From positions 62,001 through 126,000 of the forward strand of contig NZ_LOQG01000027.1 of the NCBI RefSeq assembly GCF_001517835.1: a stretch of DNA of 64,000 nucleotides. Reading direction: 5' to 3'. Of the stretch, positions 1 to 7,817 are shown one piece after another. Source of the DNA: Caviibacter abscessus. Its GTDB lineage: Bacteria; Fusobacteriota; Fusobacteriia; Fusobacteriales; Leptotrichiaceae. The translations under genes and the position numbers were made by a program. Below the pieces are notes generated by a model. That model ran no database searches and had not been told where the DNA came from. It worked only from the letters and a program-made list of their open reading frames with translations. How positions within the stretch are numbered: position 1 is the first letter of the stretch; each line of letters opens with the position of its first letter.

Positions 1-1
1 T

Positions 2-853
2 ACAGCTTTAATAACAGGTATGATTTCAACATTAATATATGTTAAATTAATGAATAAAAAAGTAACAATAAAATTACCTGATAGCGTTCCGCCTGCTGTA
101 AATAAAGCGTTTGCTTCTATAATTCCAGGAGTTGTAGCTATTTATTTTGCAGCAATAGTATCATATTTAATATCAAGATATGCTAACACTACATTAAATG
201 ATTTAATACAAACATATATACAATTACCACTTTTAGGACTTTCACAAGGAATATTTTCAGTAATATTGCTTTCATTTTTAGTACAATTATTCTGGTTTTT
301 TGGATTACACGGTCACAATGTGTTAGCTCCAATACTTGATGGTATATATCAACCAGCATTAATACAAAATATAGATCATTTCACAAAAGGAGGTTCTGTA
401 GATACATTACCATATTTATGGACTAGAGGTTCTTTTGATGCATTCTCTCAAATGGGAGGTTCAGGAGTAACAATAGCTTTAATAATAGCGATATTCTTAT
501 TTTCTAAAAAAGAACAACCTAGAGCGGTTGCAAAATTAGGGGTATCAATGGGTGTATTTAATATAAATGAACCTGTTATATTTGGAATGCCTATAGTATT
601 AAATCCTATTTATATAATACCATTTTTAATAATACCTCCAATTTGTTGCATTATCGGATATGTAGCAACAGCTTTAGGTATTATTCCACCTGTATTTGTT
701 GCAGTTCCTTGGGTATTACCTCCAGGTATATATGCTTTCTTTGCAACAGGTGGAAGCATTATGGCAGCGATCATTTCTTTACTTAATGTATTTATTGCTT
801 TCTTAATATGGACACCATTTGTTTTAATTGCAAATAGAATGAAGGAGAATTAA
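2..853 (+). CDS. celB: PTS cellobiose-type EIIC, C-terminal part (cut by window edge)
   Basis: Membrane permease subunit (EIIC, lactose/cellobiose family) of a sugar phosphotransferase system. The frame is open to the first bases of the window, so the N-terminus lies outside and the internal ATG at 20 is not the true start. Visible family features are several hydrophobic segments, a WFFGLHGHN motif, an MGGSGVT loop, and the NINEPVIFGMPIVLNP stretch, which also occurs almost unchanged in the second EIIC of this window (57768-59114). The stop is one base before the ATG of the EIIA gene, so the two are translationally linked. The sugar is probably a beta-glucoside or chitobiose-like disaccharide; specificity cannot be read from sequence. 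Confidence 0.88.
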   Translation, partial: TALITGMISTLIYVKLMNKKVTIKLPDSVPPAVNKAFASIIPGVVAIYFAAIVSYLISRYANTTLNDLIQTYIQLPLLGLSQGIFSVILLSFLVQLFWFFGLHGHNVLAPILDGIYQPALIQNIDHFTKGGSVDTLPYLWTRGSFDAFSQMGGSGVTIALIIAIFLFSKKEQPRAVAKLGVSMGVFNINEPVIFGMPIVLNPIYIIPFLIIPPICCIIGYVATALGIIPPVFVAVPWVLPPGIYAFFATGGSIMAAIISLLNVFIAFLIWTPFVLIANRMKEN

Positions 854-854
854 A

Positions 855-1181
855 ATGAGTGAAGAAATGGAAGAAGTTTGCTTTTCACTTATTAGCACTG
901 TGGGAATGGCAAAGTCATTATTTATAGAAGCAATTAATGATGCAAGAAAAGGTGAATATGAACTTGCTAAAGAGAAAATAGAAGAAGGAGAGCAAATATT
1001 TTCGAAAGGGCATGATATTCATTTAAATTTGGTTCAAAAAGAAGCACAAGGTAAAAATGTAGAAGTATCGCTACTTTTAATTCATGCACAAGATCAACTT
1101 ATGAATGCAGAAACATTTAAGATATTAGCGTATGAGTTTATAGAATTATATAAAAAGGTTAATGAAAATAATGAAAAATAA
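855..1181 (+). CDS. celC: PTS lactose/cellobiose-type EIIA
   Basis: Cytoplasmic phosphocarrier that passes phosphate from HPr to a cellobiose-type EIIB. At 108 residues it is the normal family length. It has the helical-bundle pattern with the active-site histidine in the IHAQDQL motif (about H77) and the metal-binding aspartate three residues later (about D80). It follows the EIIC gene with a 1-nt gap, and its end overlaps the next small open frame. No EIIB is present after it, so EIIB must lie upstream of the window or be shared. It resembles the second EIIA at 55602-55937. Confidence 0.9.
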   Translation: MSEEMEEVCFSLISTVGMAKSLFIEAINDARKGEYELAKEKIEEGEQIFSKGHDIHLNLVQKEAQGKNVEVSLLLIHAQDQLMNAETFKILAYEFIELYKKVNENNEK

Positions 1182-1317
1182 ATGGGCAATTATGTTAGTA
1201 TCAATAGGTGGACTACTTATATGTACATCTCCTTTATTAAATAAACAAATAATAAATATTTTAATGGGATTAACATTTATAATTTTAGGTTTTATATTAT
1301 CACAAAGAGGTAAATAA
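1171..1317 (+). CDS. Small two-helix membrane protein
   Basis: A 48-residue open frame that exactly fills the space between the EIIA and DUF3284 genes. Its ATG overlaps the end of the EIIA gene and its TAA directly abuts the next ATG. An in-frame ATG nine bases earlier (1162) is an alternative start. The translation begins MKNKWAIMLVSIGG and contains two hydrophobic helices (about residues 5-22 and 28-44) ending in a basic SQRGK tail. The tight packing inside an operon argues that it is translated. I do not recognise a family; a PTS accessory role is only a guess from position. Confidence 0.6.
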   Translation: MKNKWAIMLVSIGGLLICTSPLLNKQIINILMGLTFIILGFILSQRGK

Positions 1318-1722
1318 ATGAAAATACAAAGACATTTAGAAGTAACTCCGCAAGAATTTTTTGATGTATTGAGTTTTTCAATTACTCATGATATAAAAGA
1401 AAACGGTAAATTAGGTGAAATAAAAAAAGGATTTTGTTATACAAAGAAAATTTCAAATGGAATAACAGCTGATATTGAAATATTAAATTATAAATATCCT
1501 ACTTTATATGAAGTTAAGATAAGTACATATATGGGTTCTAACATAATAAAATATGAAATAAAGGATAAAGAAATAATATATACGGAATGTTATTATCCCA
1601 AAAATTTATTATACAAATTAAATTATTTTTTAACATATTTATTCTTATATTTAAGAAATAAGAAAAATATTAATATGCAAATAACGCAAATGCAAGAGTA
1701 TATTAAGCAAAATAGAATATGA
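1318..1722 (+). CDS. DUF3284-family protein of a cellobiose PTS operon
   Basis: A 134-residue soluble protein that looks like the DUF3284 family, which is repeatedly found beside cellobiose-type PTS genes. The typical opening is visible (basic start, then a phrase like VTPQEFFDVL and a DIKENGK segment), followed by alternating beta strands and a helical C-terminus. The molecular function of the family is not known to me. It is the last gene of the operon: the start abuts the preceding stop and a hairpin terminator follows within four bases. Confidence 0.7.
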   Translation: MKIQRHLEVTPQEFFDVLSFSITHDIKENGKLGEIKKGFCYTKKISNGITADIEILNYKYPTLYEVKISTYMGSNIIKYEIKDKEIIYTECYYPKNLLYKLNYFLTYLFLYLRNKKNINMQITQMQEYIKQNRI

Positions 1723-1725
1723 TAT

Positions 1726-1757
1726 AAAGGCGGATTAATGTCCGTCTTTTATTTTGC
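1726..1757 (+). terminator. Rho-independent terminator of the PTS operon
   Basis: Nine-base stem AAAGGCGGA / TCCGTCTTT (one G-T pair) with loop TTAATG, followed by a T-rich run. It lies directly after the DUF3284 gene stop. Confidence 0.85.
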
Positions 1758-1807
1758 ATTTTTTTGTTTTAAATAGCACTTTACTTCTTTTTTTATCAAT
1801 GAATATG

Positions 1808-1816
1808 TGGTATTAT
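1808..1816 (+). promoter_or_regulatory. Putative extended -10 promoter of malQ
   Basis: TG-G-TATTAT matches an extended -10 element about 30 bases before the malQ start. There is no convincing -35 at the right distance, only a T-rich stretch. Confidence 0.4.
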
Positions 1817-1846
1817 TTAATATAAATTACATAAAGAGGAATAATT

Positions 1847-3469
1847 ATGCTAAAAAAACAAATAACTGATGATTTGAGTATAAAAATAAATTCGTTACTA
1901 GACGAAATGGGAGCTAAAGTTGATTTAGATTTACCAGAAGTTGATAAAAATAAGACTTTAGAAAATTTACTTAAACATTTAGAGATTGAAGGAGAAGAAA
2001 AAATGAGAAAAGCTGGAATATTACTTCATCCAACATCATTACCTGGAAAGTATAGAGTAGGAACTTTAGGAAAAGAATGCAAAAAGTTTATTGATTTTTT
2101 AGAAAAATCAAAACAAAGCTTATGGCAAGTTTTTCCACTTGGTCCAACTGGTTATGGTGATTCACCATATCAATGTTTTTCAGCATTTGCAGGAAATCCT
2201 TATTTAATAGACTTAGAAAATCTTGTAGAATTAGGATTACTTAGTGAAGAGGATATTAAGGTATGTTATAGTGAAGATGATAACTACGTAGATTACGGGA
2301 AATTATATGAAATAAAAAATCCTTTACTTGAAAAAGCTTATGACAAACACGAACTTTTAAATGATGAGTTTGTTGAATTTAAGAAAGAAAACAGTTCTTG
2401 GCTTGATAACTACACACTATTTATTTCAATAAAAAATTATAATCAAGGAGCTTCTTGGGACGTTTGGGATAAGGATATTAAATTTAGAGAACCTAAAGCT
2501 ATTGAAAAATATGAAAAATTATTAGCTGAACAAATAGATAAACAAAAGTTTATACAATTTTTATTCTTTAAACAATGGAAAGAGATTAAAAAGTATGCAA
2601 ATAGCAAAAATATACAAATAATAGGAGATATACCTATTTTTGTTGCTTTTGATTCTGCTGATGCTTGGGCAAATACAGATATATTCTTATTTGATAATGA
2701 TTTAAAACCATGCTGTGTTGCCGGAGTTCCGCCTGATTATTTCAGTGCAACTGGGCAATTGTGGGGAAACCCTTTATACAACTGGGATAAAATGAGAGAG
2801 ACAGGATATAAATGGTGGATTGAAAGAATAGGTGCAAACTTATCAGTTTGTGATATTATTAGAATAGACCATTTTAGAGGATTTGAATCATATTGGGAAA
2901 TACCTTATGGTGAGCAAACAGCAATTAATGGTAAATGGGTAAAAGGTCCTGGCATTGATTTTTTCAATAAATTAAAAGAGACTTTTGGTGAATTGAATAT
3001 AATAGCAGAAGATTTAGGTATACTTACAGATGAAGTTGTAAAATTAAAAGAAAGTGCTGGATTACCAGGTATGAAGATTTTACAATTTGCATTTGATGGA
3101 GATATGACAAATGACTATCTTCCACATAATTTTGAACAAAATTGTGTAGTTTATACAGGAACACATGATAATGATACAACTCAAGGATGGTATAATTCAT
3201 TAAATGATGAAGAGCGTAATAGAGTAAAAAGTTATATAAATAACTGGGACGACGCAGGTATAGTTTGGAATTTAATAAGACTCACACATAACAGTATTGC
3301 AAAATTTAGCATAATACCTATGCAAGATTATTTATGTTTAGATAGTAGAGCAAGAATAAATACTCCAGGAGTTTCATCAGGAAACTGGATGTTTAGAATA
3401 AAAGAAAATGCAATGTCAGATGAACTTGCAAATTCAATAGCAGATCTTACAAAAAATTCTGGTAGATAA
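1847..3469 (+). CDS. malQ: 4-alpha-glucanotransferase (amylomaltase)
   Basis: Transfers alpha-1,4-glucan segments between maltodextrins in the cytoplasm (GH77). From residue 53 on it is a standard MalQ: MRKAGILLHPTSLP opening, GDSPYQ region, nucleophile aspartate in RIDHFRGFE, acid/base glutamate in IIAEDLGI, and the THDNDTT motif. Odd point: the first 52 residues, rich in acidic and hydrophobic helix-formers, are not part of the usual enzyme, which begins at the ATG at 2003. That inner ATG has its own strong ribosome-binding site (GGAG at 1991-1994, 8 nt spacing), while 1847 is preceded by AGAGGA. Either start, or both, may be used. The next gene follows after one base. Confidence 0.92.
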   Translation: MLKKQITDDLSIKINSLLDEMGAKVDLDLPEVDKNKTLENLLKHLEIEGEEKMRKAGILLHPTSLPGKYRVGTLGKECKKFIDFLEKSKQSLWQVFPLGPTGYGDSPYQCFSAFAGNPYLIDLENLVELGLLSEEDIKVCYSEDDNYVDYGKLYEIKNPLLEKAYDKHELLNDEFVEFKKENSSWLDNYTLFISIKNYNQGASWDVWDKDIKFREPKAIEKYEKLLAEQIDKQKFIQFLFFKQWKEIKKYANSKNIQIIGDIPIFVAFDSADAWANTDIFLFDNDLKPCCVAGVPPDYFSATGQLWGNPLYNWDKMRETGYKWWIERIGANLSVCDIIRIDHFRGFESYWEIPYGEQTAINGKWVKGPGIDFFNKLKETFGELNIIAEDLGILTDEVVKLKESAGLPGMKILQFAFDGDMTNDYLPHNFEQNCVVYTGTHDNDTTQGWYNSLNDEERNRVKSYINNWDDAGIVWNLIRLTHNSIAKFSIIPMQDYLCLDSRARINTPGVSSGNWMFRIKENAMSDELANSIADLTKNSGR

Positions 3470-3470
3470 T

Positions 3471-4664
3471 ATGGAACAATTAGGATTTTTTTCAAGTGAG
3501 AAAAATAAACCTTTGGCTTATAAATATAGACCCAAGGTTTTTGCTGACTTTATAGGGCAAGAAAAAGCTATATCAGTTTTGAAAAAGTTAATAGAAAATA
3601 ATGAGATGATTAATACCATAATTTTTGGACCACCAGGTGTTGGTAAAACAACTTTTGCAAAACTTATAGCAAATCAAATAGATTATAATTTTGAATATTT
3701 AAATGCTATAAAGTCAGGAGTTTCAGATATTAAAGAAATATCTAGAAAAGCAAAAGAAGAACTTTTATTAACAGGCAAAAAGACTATACTTTTATTTGAT
3801 GAAATTCATAAATTTAATAAATCGCAACAGGATTCTTTGCTTCAAGATTTAGAAGACGGGAATATAATATTAATTGGAAGTACTACTGAAAATCCTTATT
3901 ATAGTTTAAATAAAGCTATTATATCTCGTTGTCTTGTGGTTGAATTTAAAAAATTAAGTAAAGAAAATATTGAAAATATAATAAAAAGAATAGCAAAACT
4001 TGAAAATATAAATATAGATGATGAAATAATGGAATATATACACAGTGTTTGTGCAGGAGATGCCAGATCTGCAATAAATATATTGGAAGTTTTAGCAAAA
4101 ACAGATATAGATGCTGTAAAACAAGGTCTAACAATTGCAAGAGCGTATGATGACAGTGATAAATATGATAGAATATCAGCGATGATAAAAAGTATAAGAG
4201 GTAGTGATGAAAATAGTGCTGTATATTGGTTAAGTTCAATGCTAATTGATGGAGAAGATCCGATGTATATTGCAAGAAGACTTGTAATATCAGCATCAGA
4301 AGATATTGGACTTGCAAATCCTAATGCACTTAAGTTGGCAGTTGCAGCAATGCAAGCTGTTGAAAAGATAGGAATGCCAGAATGTAGAATAATACTTTCT
4401 CAATGTGCTATATATCTTGCATTATCTCCCAAAAGTAATAGTGCATATTTAGCGGTAAATAAGGCATTTGAGAATATAAATACAGAAGGCGTTCAAAAAG
4501 TACCTTTTCATTTAACAAAAGCAGGAGCTACTAAATACAAATATCCACACGATTATGAAAATCATTATGTTAATCAAAAATATATGGAAAAAGAAATAAA
4601 ATTATACGAGCCTTGTAATAATAAGATTGAAAAGGCGTTAAAGGAGAATAAATATGGGAAATAA
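3471..4664 (+). CDS. rarA: Replication-associated recombination protein A (RarA/MgsA AAA ATPase)
   Basis: Clamp-loader-like AAA+ ATPase that acts at stalled replication forks. The opening RPKVFADFIGQEKA is typical. Walker A is GPPGVGKT (about residues 43-50) and Walker B is ILLFDEIHKFN, followed by the STTENPYYS sensor region, an ISRC arginine-finger area and the C-terminal tetramerisation part (DPMYIARRLVISASEDIGLANP). 397 residues is close to the family norm of about 420. It lies one base after malQ and overlaps the next gene by 11 bases. The ribosome-binding site is weak, which suggests coupling to malQ. Confidence 0.93.
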   Translation: MEQLGFFSSEKNKPLAYKYRPKVFADFIGQEKAISVLKKLIENNEMINTIIFGPPGVGKTTFAKLIANQIDYNFEYLNAIKSGVSDIKEISRKAKEELLLTGKKTILLFDEIHKFNKSQQDSLLQDLEDGNIILIGSTTENPYYSLNKAIISRCLVVEFKKLSKENIENIIKRIAKLENINIDDEIMEYIHSVCAGDARSAINILEVLAKTDIDAVKQGLTIARAYDDSDKYDRISAMIKSIRGSDENSAVYWLSSMLIDGEDPMYIARRLVISASEDIGLANPNALKLAVAAMQAVEKIGMPECRIILSQCAIYLALSPKSNSAYLAVNKAFENINTEGVQKVPFHLTKAGATKYKYPHDYENHYVNQKYMEKEIKLYEPCNNKIEKALKENKYGK

Positions 4665-5100
4665 TATAATATATCCGTTACTTGCAATAGTAGCAGGGAT
4701 ATCTGTAACTCTTCAAGGTCCAATAAATACGAGCCTTGGGAAAAGTTTGAAAAGTCCTGATTTGGCTACTTTTTGGGCATTTTTTGGAGGAACAGTTTTA
4801 ATTGGGATATATCTTTTGGCAAAAAAAGAACCAGTACCTGATTTAGCACAAATAAAAGAAATACCAGTTTGGTCTTATTTAGGTGCAGTAACAGGAATAA
4901 TATATGTTGCTTTAGTAATACTTGTAACTCCTAAACTTGGAGTTGGGACAACAACAGTTCTTTTACTTTTAGCACAAATAATTACGGCTTTAGTTTTAGA
5001 TCATTTTGGAGTTTTTGGATTTATTGCAAAACCGATAAATTTAGTAAAAGTTGCTGGAGTAGTACTAATGACAGGAGGAGTGTTTTTAATAAGTAAATGA
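4654..5100 (+). CDS. DMT-superfamily transporter, YdcZ (DUF606) family
   Basis: A 148-residue inner-membrane protein with about five hydrophobic helices. The opening has the LLAIVAGISVTLQGPINTSLG pattern typical of YdcZ/DUF606 proteins, with a conserved polar QGPIN in the first helix. The length is full size for this half-length drug/metabolite transporter family. The substrate is unknown. The start lies inside the end of rarA (11-base overlap), and the TGA overlaps the ATG of the dihydrouridine synthase gene. Confidence 0.8.
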   Translation: MGNNIIYPLLAIVAGISVTLQGPINTSLGKSLKSPDLATFWAFFGGTVLIGIYLLAKKEPVPDLAQIKEIPVWSYLGAVTGIIYVALVILVTPKLGVGTTTVLLLLAQIITALVLDHFGVFGFIAKPINLVKVAGVVLMTGGVFLISK

Positions 5101-6038
5101 TGAAAAAAATAAGTATAGCCCCTATGGTAGACAGAACAACAAATCATTTTAGAGATTTTATAAGACTAATAAATAAAGATGTTACGTTATATACCGAAAT
5201 GATTACAGATAAGGCAATTATTAACGGAGATGAAAAAAAATTGCTTGAATTTAATGAAAAACAGCAACCTCTTGTTTTACAAATTGCTACAAGCAGTGAA
5301 AAAGACATTTCTCTTGCTATGAAAAAAATTAACAAATATGATTATAGTGAAATAGATGTTAATGCGGGTTGCCCATCAAATAGGGTTTCTGACAATAAAA
5401 TGGGAGCTTATTTAATGTCAGATATTGAGTTTCTTTGTAAAATAGTTAGAGAAATAAAAAATAATACAGATAAACCTGTTACAGTAAAACACCGAATAGG
5501 AATAGATGGTACCGGAATACTTAAAAATGATAAAAAAATAGTTAGTTATGAAGAGCTTTTATATTTTATAGATAAGCTAAATGAACAAGGAGTTAATAAA
5601 TTTATAATTCATAGCAGAATAGCTATATTAAAAGGTCTTACTCCAGATGAAAATAGAAAAATACCAAAACTTGATTATGGTATGGTCTATAAAGTAAAAA
5701 AAGATAGACCGCATCTTAATATTGAAATAAATGGTGGAATTAAAACAATGGAAGAAGTACATGAACATTTAAAGTACGTAGATTCTGTTATGATAGGTCG
5801 TGCTGCATATGATAATCCAATGTTACTTAATGTGAAACAAATTAGTTATGAACAGATTTTAGAAGGAATTATTAGGGATATTTCAAATTTAAAAGGAAAG
5901 CCATATCATTATTTAATGCACACTTTAGGTTTATTTTATGGCACGAAATACAGTAAATTATGGAAAAATTGTGTTGCAAGAACAGATGTTTGTGAAAAAA
6001 ATGTACAAAATTTCCTTAAAACCTATTTTAAAAATTAA
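5097..6038 (+). CDS. dusA: tRNA-dihydrouridine synthase (DusA-like)
   Basis: FMN enzyme that reduces uridine to dihydrouridine in the tRNA D-loop. TIM-barrel motifs are clear: IAPMVDRTTNHFRDF at the start, LYTEMIT, PLVLQIATS, the catalytic-cysteine loop NAGCPSNRVSDNKMGAYLM, VKHRIGID and INGGIKTMEE. The DusA-type phrases (LYTEMIT, GCPSNRV) favour DusA over DusB. 313 residues is normal. The start overlaps the preceding stop (ATGA); a second ATG follows immediately. Confidence 0.88.
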   Translation: MMKKISIAPMVDRTTNHFRDFIRLINKDVTLYTEMITDKAIINGDEKKLLEFNEKQQPLVLQIATSSEKDISLAMKKINKYDYSEIDVNAGCPSNRVSDNKMGAYLMSDIEFLCKIVREIKNNTDKPVTVKHRIGIDGTGILKNDKKIVSYEELLYFIDKLNEQGVNKFIIHSRIAILKGLTPDENRKIPKLDYGMVYKVKKDRPHLNIEINGGIKTMEEVHEHLKYVDSVMIGRAAYDNPMLLNVKQISYEQILEGIIRDISNLKGKPYHYLMHTLGLFYGTKYSKLWKNCVARTDVCEKNVQNFLKTYFKN

Positions 6039-6044
6039 AAAATA

Positions 6045-6053
6045 TGATATAAT
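6045..6053 (+). promoter_or_regulatory. Extended -10 promoter of nox-trx
   Basis: TG-A-TATAAT in the 54-base gap before nox, within the recurring TATGATATAAT motif. No clear -35 was seen. A GGAGG ribosome-binding site follows before the ATG at 6093. Confidence 0.65.
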
Positions 6054-6092
6054 GTAAGTGTAAAAAGTAAAGTTATATATGGAGGTTATTTC

Positions 6093-7421
6093 ATGAAAGT
6101 TGTTGTAGTAGGAGCAAACCACGCGGGGACAGCTGCTATAAATACTATGCTAGACAATTATACAAATGTAGAAGTTACAGTATTTGATAAAAATTCAAAT
6201 ATAAGTTTTCTTGGTTGTGGAATGGCATTATGGATTGGTGGTCAAATATCAGGACCTGAAGGATTATTTTATTCTTCAAAAGAAAAGTTAGAATCTAAAG
6301 GTGCAAATATACATATGGAAACAGAAGTACAAGAAATAGATATTAACAATAAAATTGTATATGCTAAAGGAAAAGATGGTAAGGAGTATAAAGAATCTTA
6401 TGATAAATTAATACTTTCAACAGGTTCATTACCAATAGATTTACCTGTAAAAGGAAAAGAATTAGAAAATGTACAATTTGTAAAATTATATCAAAATGCA
6501 GCAGAAGTAATTGATAAATTAAAAAACACAGAAATTAAACATGTAACTGTTGTCGGAGCTGGATATATTGGTGTTGAACTTGCAGAAGCATTTAAGAGAA
6601 ATGGAAAAGAGGTTACTCTTATAGATGCTTGTGGAGATTGCTTATCTTCATATTATGATGCAGAATTTAGAGCTGAAATATCAAAAGTGTTGGCAGAAAA
6701 TGGAATAGAGTTAAAATTTGGAGAAAGATTACAAGAGATAAAAGGAACAACAAAAGTAGAATCTATTGTAACTGATAAGGGTGAAATATCAACAGATATG
6801 GTAATACTTTGTGCAGGATTTAGACCTAATACGGATTTATTAAAAGATAAATTGGAATTATATAAAAATGCTTACAAAGTAAACAGAAAACAAGAAACAT
6901 CTGTTAAAGATGTATATGCAATAGGAGATTGTGCTACTTTATATGATAATTCAATTAAAAATATAAATTACATAGCACTTGCAACAAATGCAGTAAGATC
7001 AGGAATTATAGCTGCCCATAATGCTTGTGGAACAGAAATAGAATCAATTGGTGTTCAAGGATCAAATGGAATATCAATATATGGACTTAACATGGTTTCA
7101 ACAGGTATAACTGAAGAAAATGCAAAAATCCTAGGTATGGACGTACTATCAACAAGTTTTAAAGATTTACAAAAACCTGCGTTTATAACTTACAACAATG
7201 ATAATGTTATGATAAAAATAGTTTATGAAAAAGAAAGTAGAAGAATAGTTGGTGCACAAATAGCTTCAACTCAAGATATTTCAATGGGGATACACTTATT
7301 CTCACTTGCAATACAAGAAGAAGTCACTATTGATAAATTTAAATTACTTGATATATTCTTCTTACCACATTTCAATCAACCGTATAATTATATAACAATG
7401 GCTGCGTTATCAGCTAAATAA
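6093..7421 (+). CDS. nox: NADH oxidase / CoA-disulfide reductase family flavoenzyme
   Basis: FAD-dependent pyridine nucleotide-disulfide oxidoreductase of the single-cysteine Nox/CoADR group. It most likely reduces oxygen to water with NADH and so regenerates NAD+ while removing oxygen. Seen: N-terminal FAD-binding [12 protein letters not shown], the redox cysteine at position 42 in [12 protein letters not shown], the second nucleotide-binding fold [15 protein letters not shown], the FAD-contact VYAIGDCAT, and the C-terminal dimerisation domain. 442 residues matches the family. It has a strong ribosome-binding site and its own promoter; the thioredoxin gene is 11 bases downstream. Peroxidase or CoA-disulfide reductase activity cannot be excluded. 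Confidence 0.88.
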   Translation: MKVVVVGANHAGTAAINTMLDNYTNVEVTVFDKNSNISFLGCGMALWIGGQISGPEGLFYSSKEKLESKGANIHMETEVQEIDINNKIVYAKGKDGKEYKESYDKLILSTGSLPIDLPVKGKELENVQFVKLYQNAAEVIDKLKNTEIKHVTVVGAGYIGVELAEAFKRNGKEVTLIDACGDCLSSYYDAEFRAEISKVLAENGIELKFGERLQEIKGTTKVESIVTDKGEISTDMVILCAGFRPNTDLLKDKLELYKNAYKVNRKQETSVKDVYAIGDCATLYDNSIKNINYIALATNAVRSGIIAAHNACGTEIESIGVQGSNGISIYGLNMVSTGITEENAKILGMDVLSTSFKDLQKPAFITYNNDNVMIKIVYEKESRRIVGAQIASTQDISMGIHLFSLAIQEEVTIDKFKLLDIFFLPHFNQPYNYITMAALSAK

Positions 7422-7432
7422 GGAGGAAAACT

Positions 7433-7768
7433 ATGAGCAAAGTAATATATTATGGTGGAGAAAATAAAGTAGATGTTATGTTAGAATCAGTTGTAGCAAA
7501 GGAAGGTTTTACTTTAGTAAACTTTTTTGCAACTTGGTGTGGACCTTGTAAATCTTTAGCACCGGTTCTTGAAGAATTATCTGAAGAAGTTAATTACAGT
7601 ATTATTAAAATTGATGTAGATCAATATACTGATTTAGCTGCTTTTTATGGTGTAAGAAGTATACCAACTACTATAATTTTTAAAGATGGAAAACCTGTGG
7701 AAACTTTAATTGGTGGAAGATCAAAAGAAACTCTTGTTAAAGAAATGCAAGAAATAATGAGTAAATAA
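7433..7768 (+). CDS. trxA: Thioredoxin
   Basis: Small cytoplasmic dithiol-disulfide carrier, 111 residues. The active site is WCGPCK (about residues 35-40) and the cis-proline region is RSIPTT. The first 20 residues are somewhat longer than in E. coli TrxA. No signal peptide is seen. It sits 11 bases after nox with a GGAGG site and is the last gene before the hairpin terminator. No thioredoxin reductase is nearby, so whether the neighbouring flavoenzyme feeds it is open. Confidence 0.92.
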   Translation: MSKVIYYGGENKVDVMLESVVAKEGFTLVNFFATWCGPCKSLAPVLEELSEEVNYSIIKIDVDQYTDLAAFYGVRSIPTTIIFKDGKPVETLIGGRSKETLVKEMQEIMSK

Positions 7769-7770
7769 AT

Positions 7771-7810
7771 AAAAAGGAACAATCCAAAATATTTGGAAAG
7801 TTCCTTTTTT
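7771..7810 (+). terminator. Bidirectional hairpin terminator between trx and the amidohydrolase gene
   Basis: A long two-part stem: AAAAAGGAAC pairs with GTTCCTTTTT and, inside it, TCCAAA pairs with TTTGGA around loop ATA. A-tract on one side and T-tract on the other let it work in both directions for the converging genes. Confidence 0.9.
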
Positions 7811-7817
7811 ATATAAA

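Noticed and set aside
3946-4317. Minus-strand open frame of 123 codons inside rarA
   Set aside because: Leu/His/Tyr-rich antisense shadow of a clearly coding plus-strand gene, with no ribosome-binding site.
4654-5100. The YdcZ-type gene as a truncated EamA transporter
   Set aside because: About 150 residues is the full length of the DUF606/YdcZ family, so no truncation is needed.
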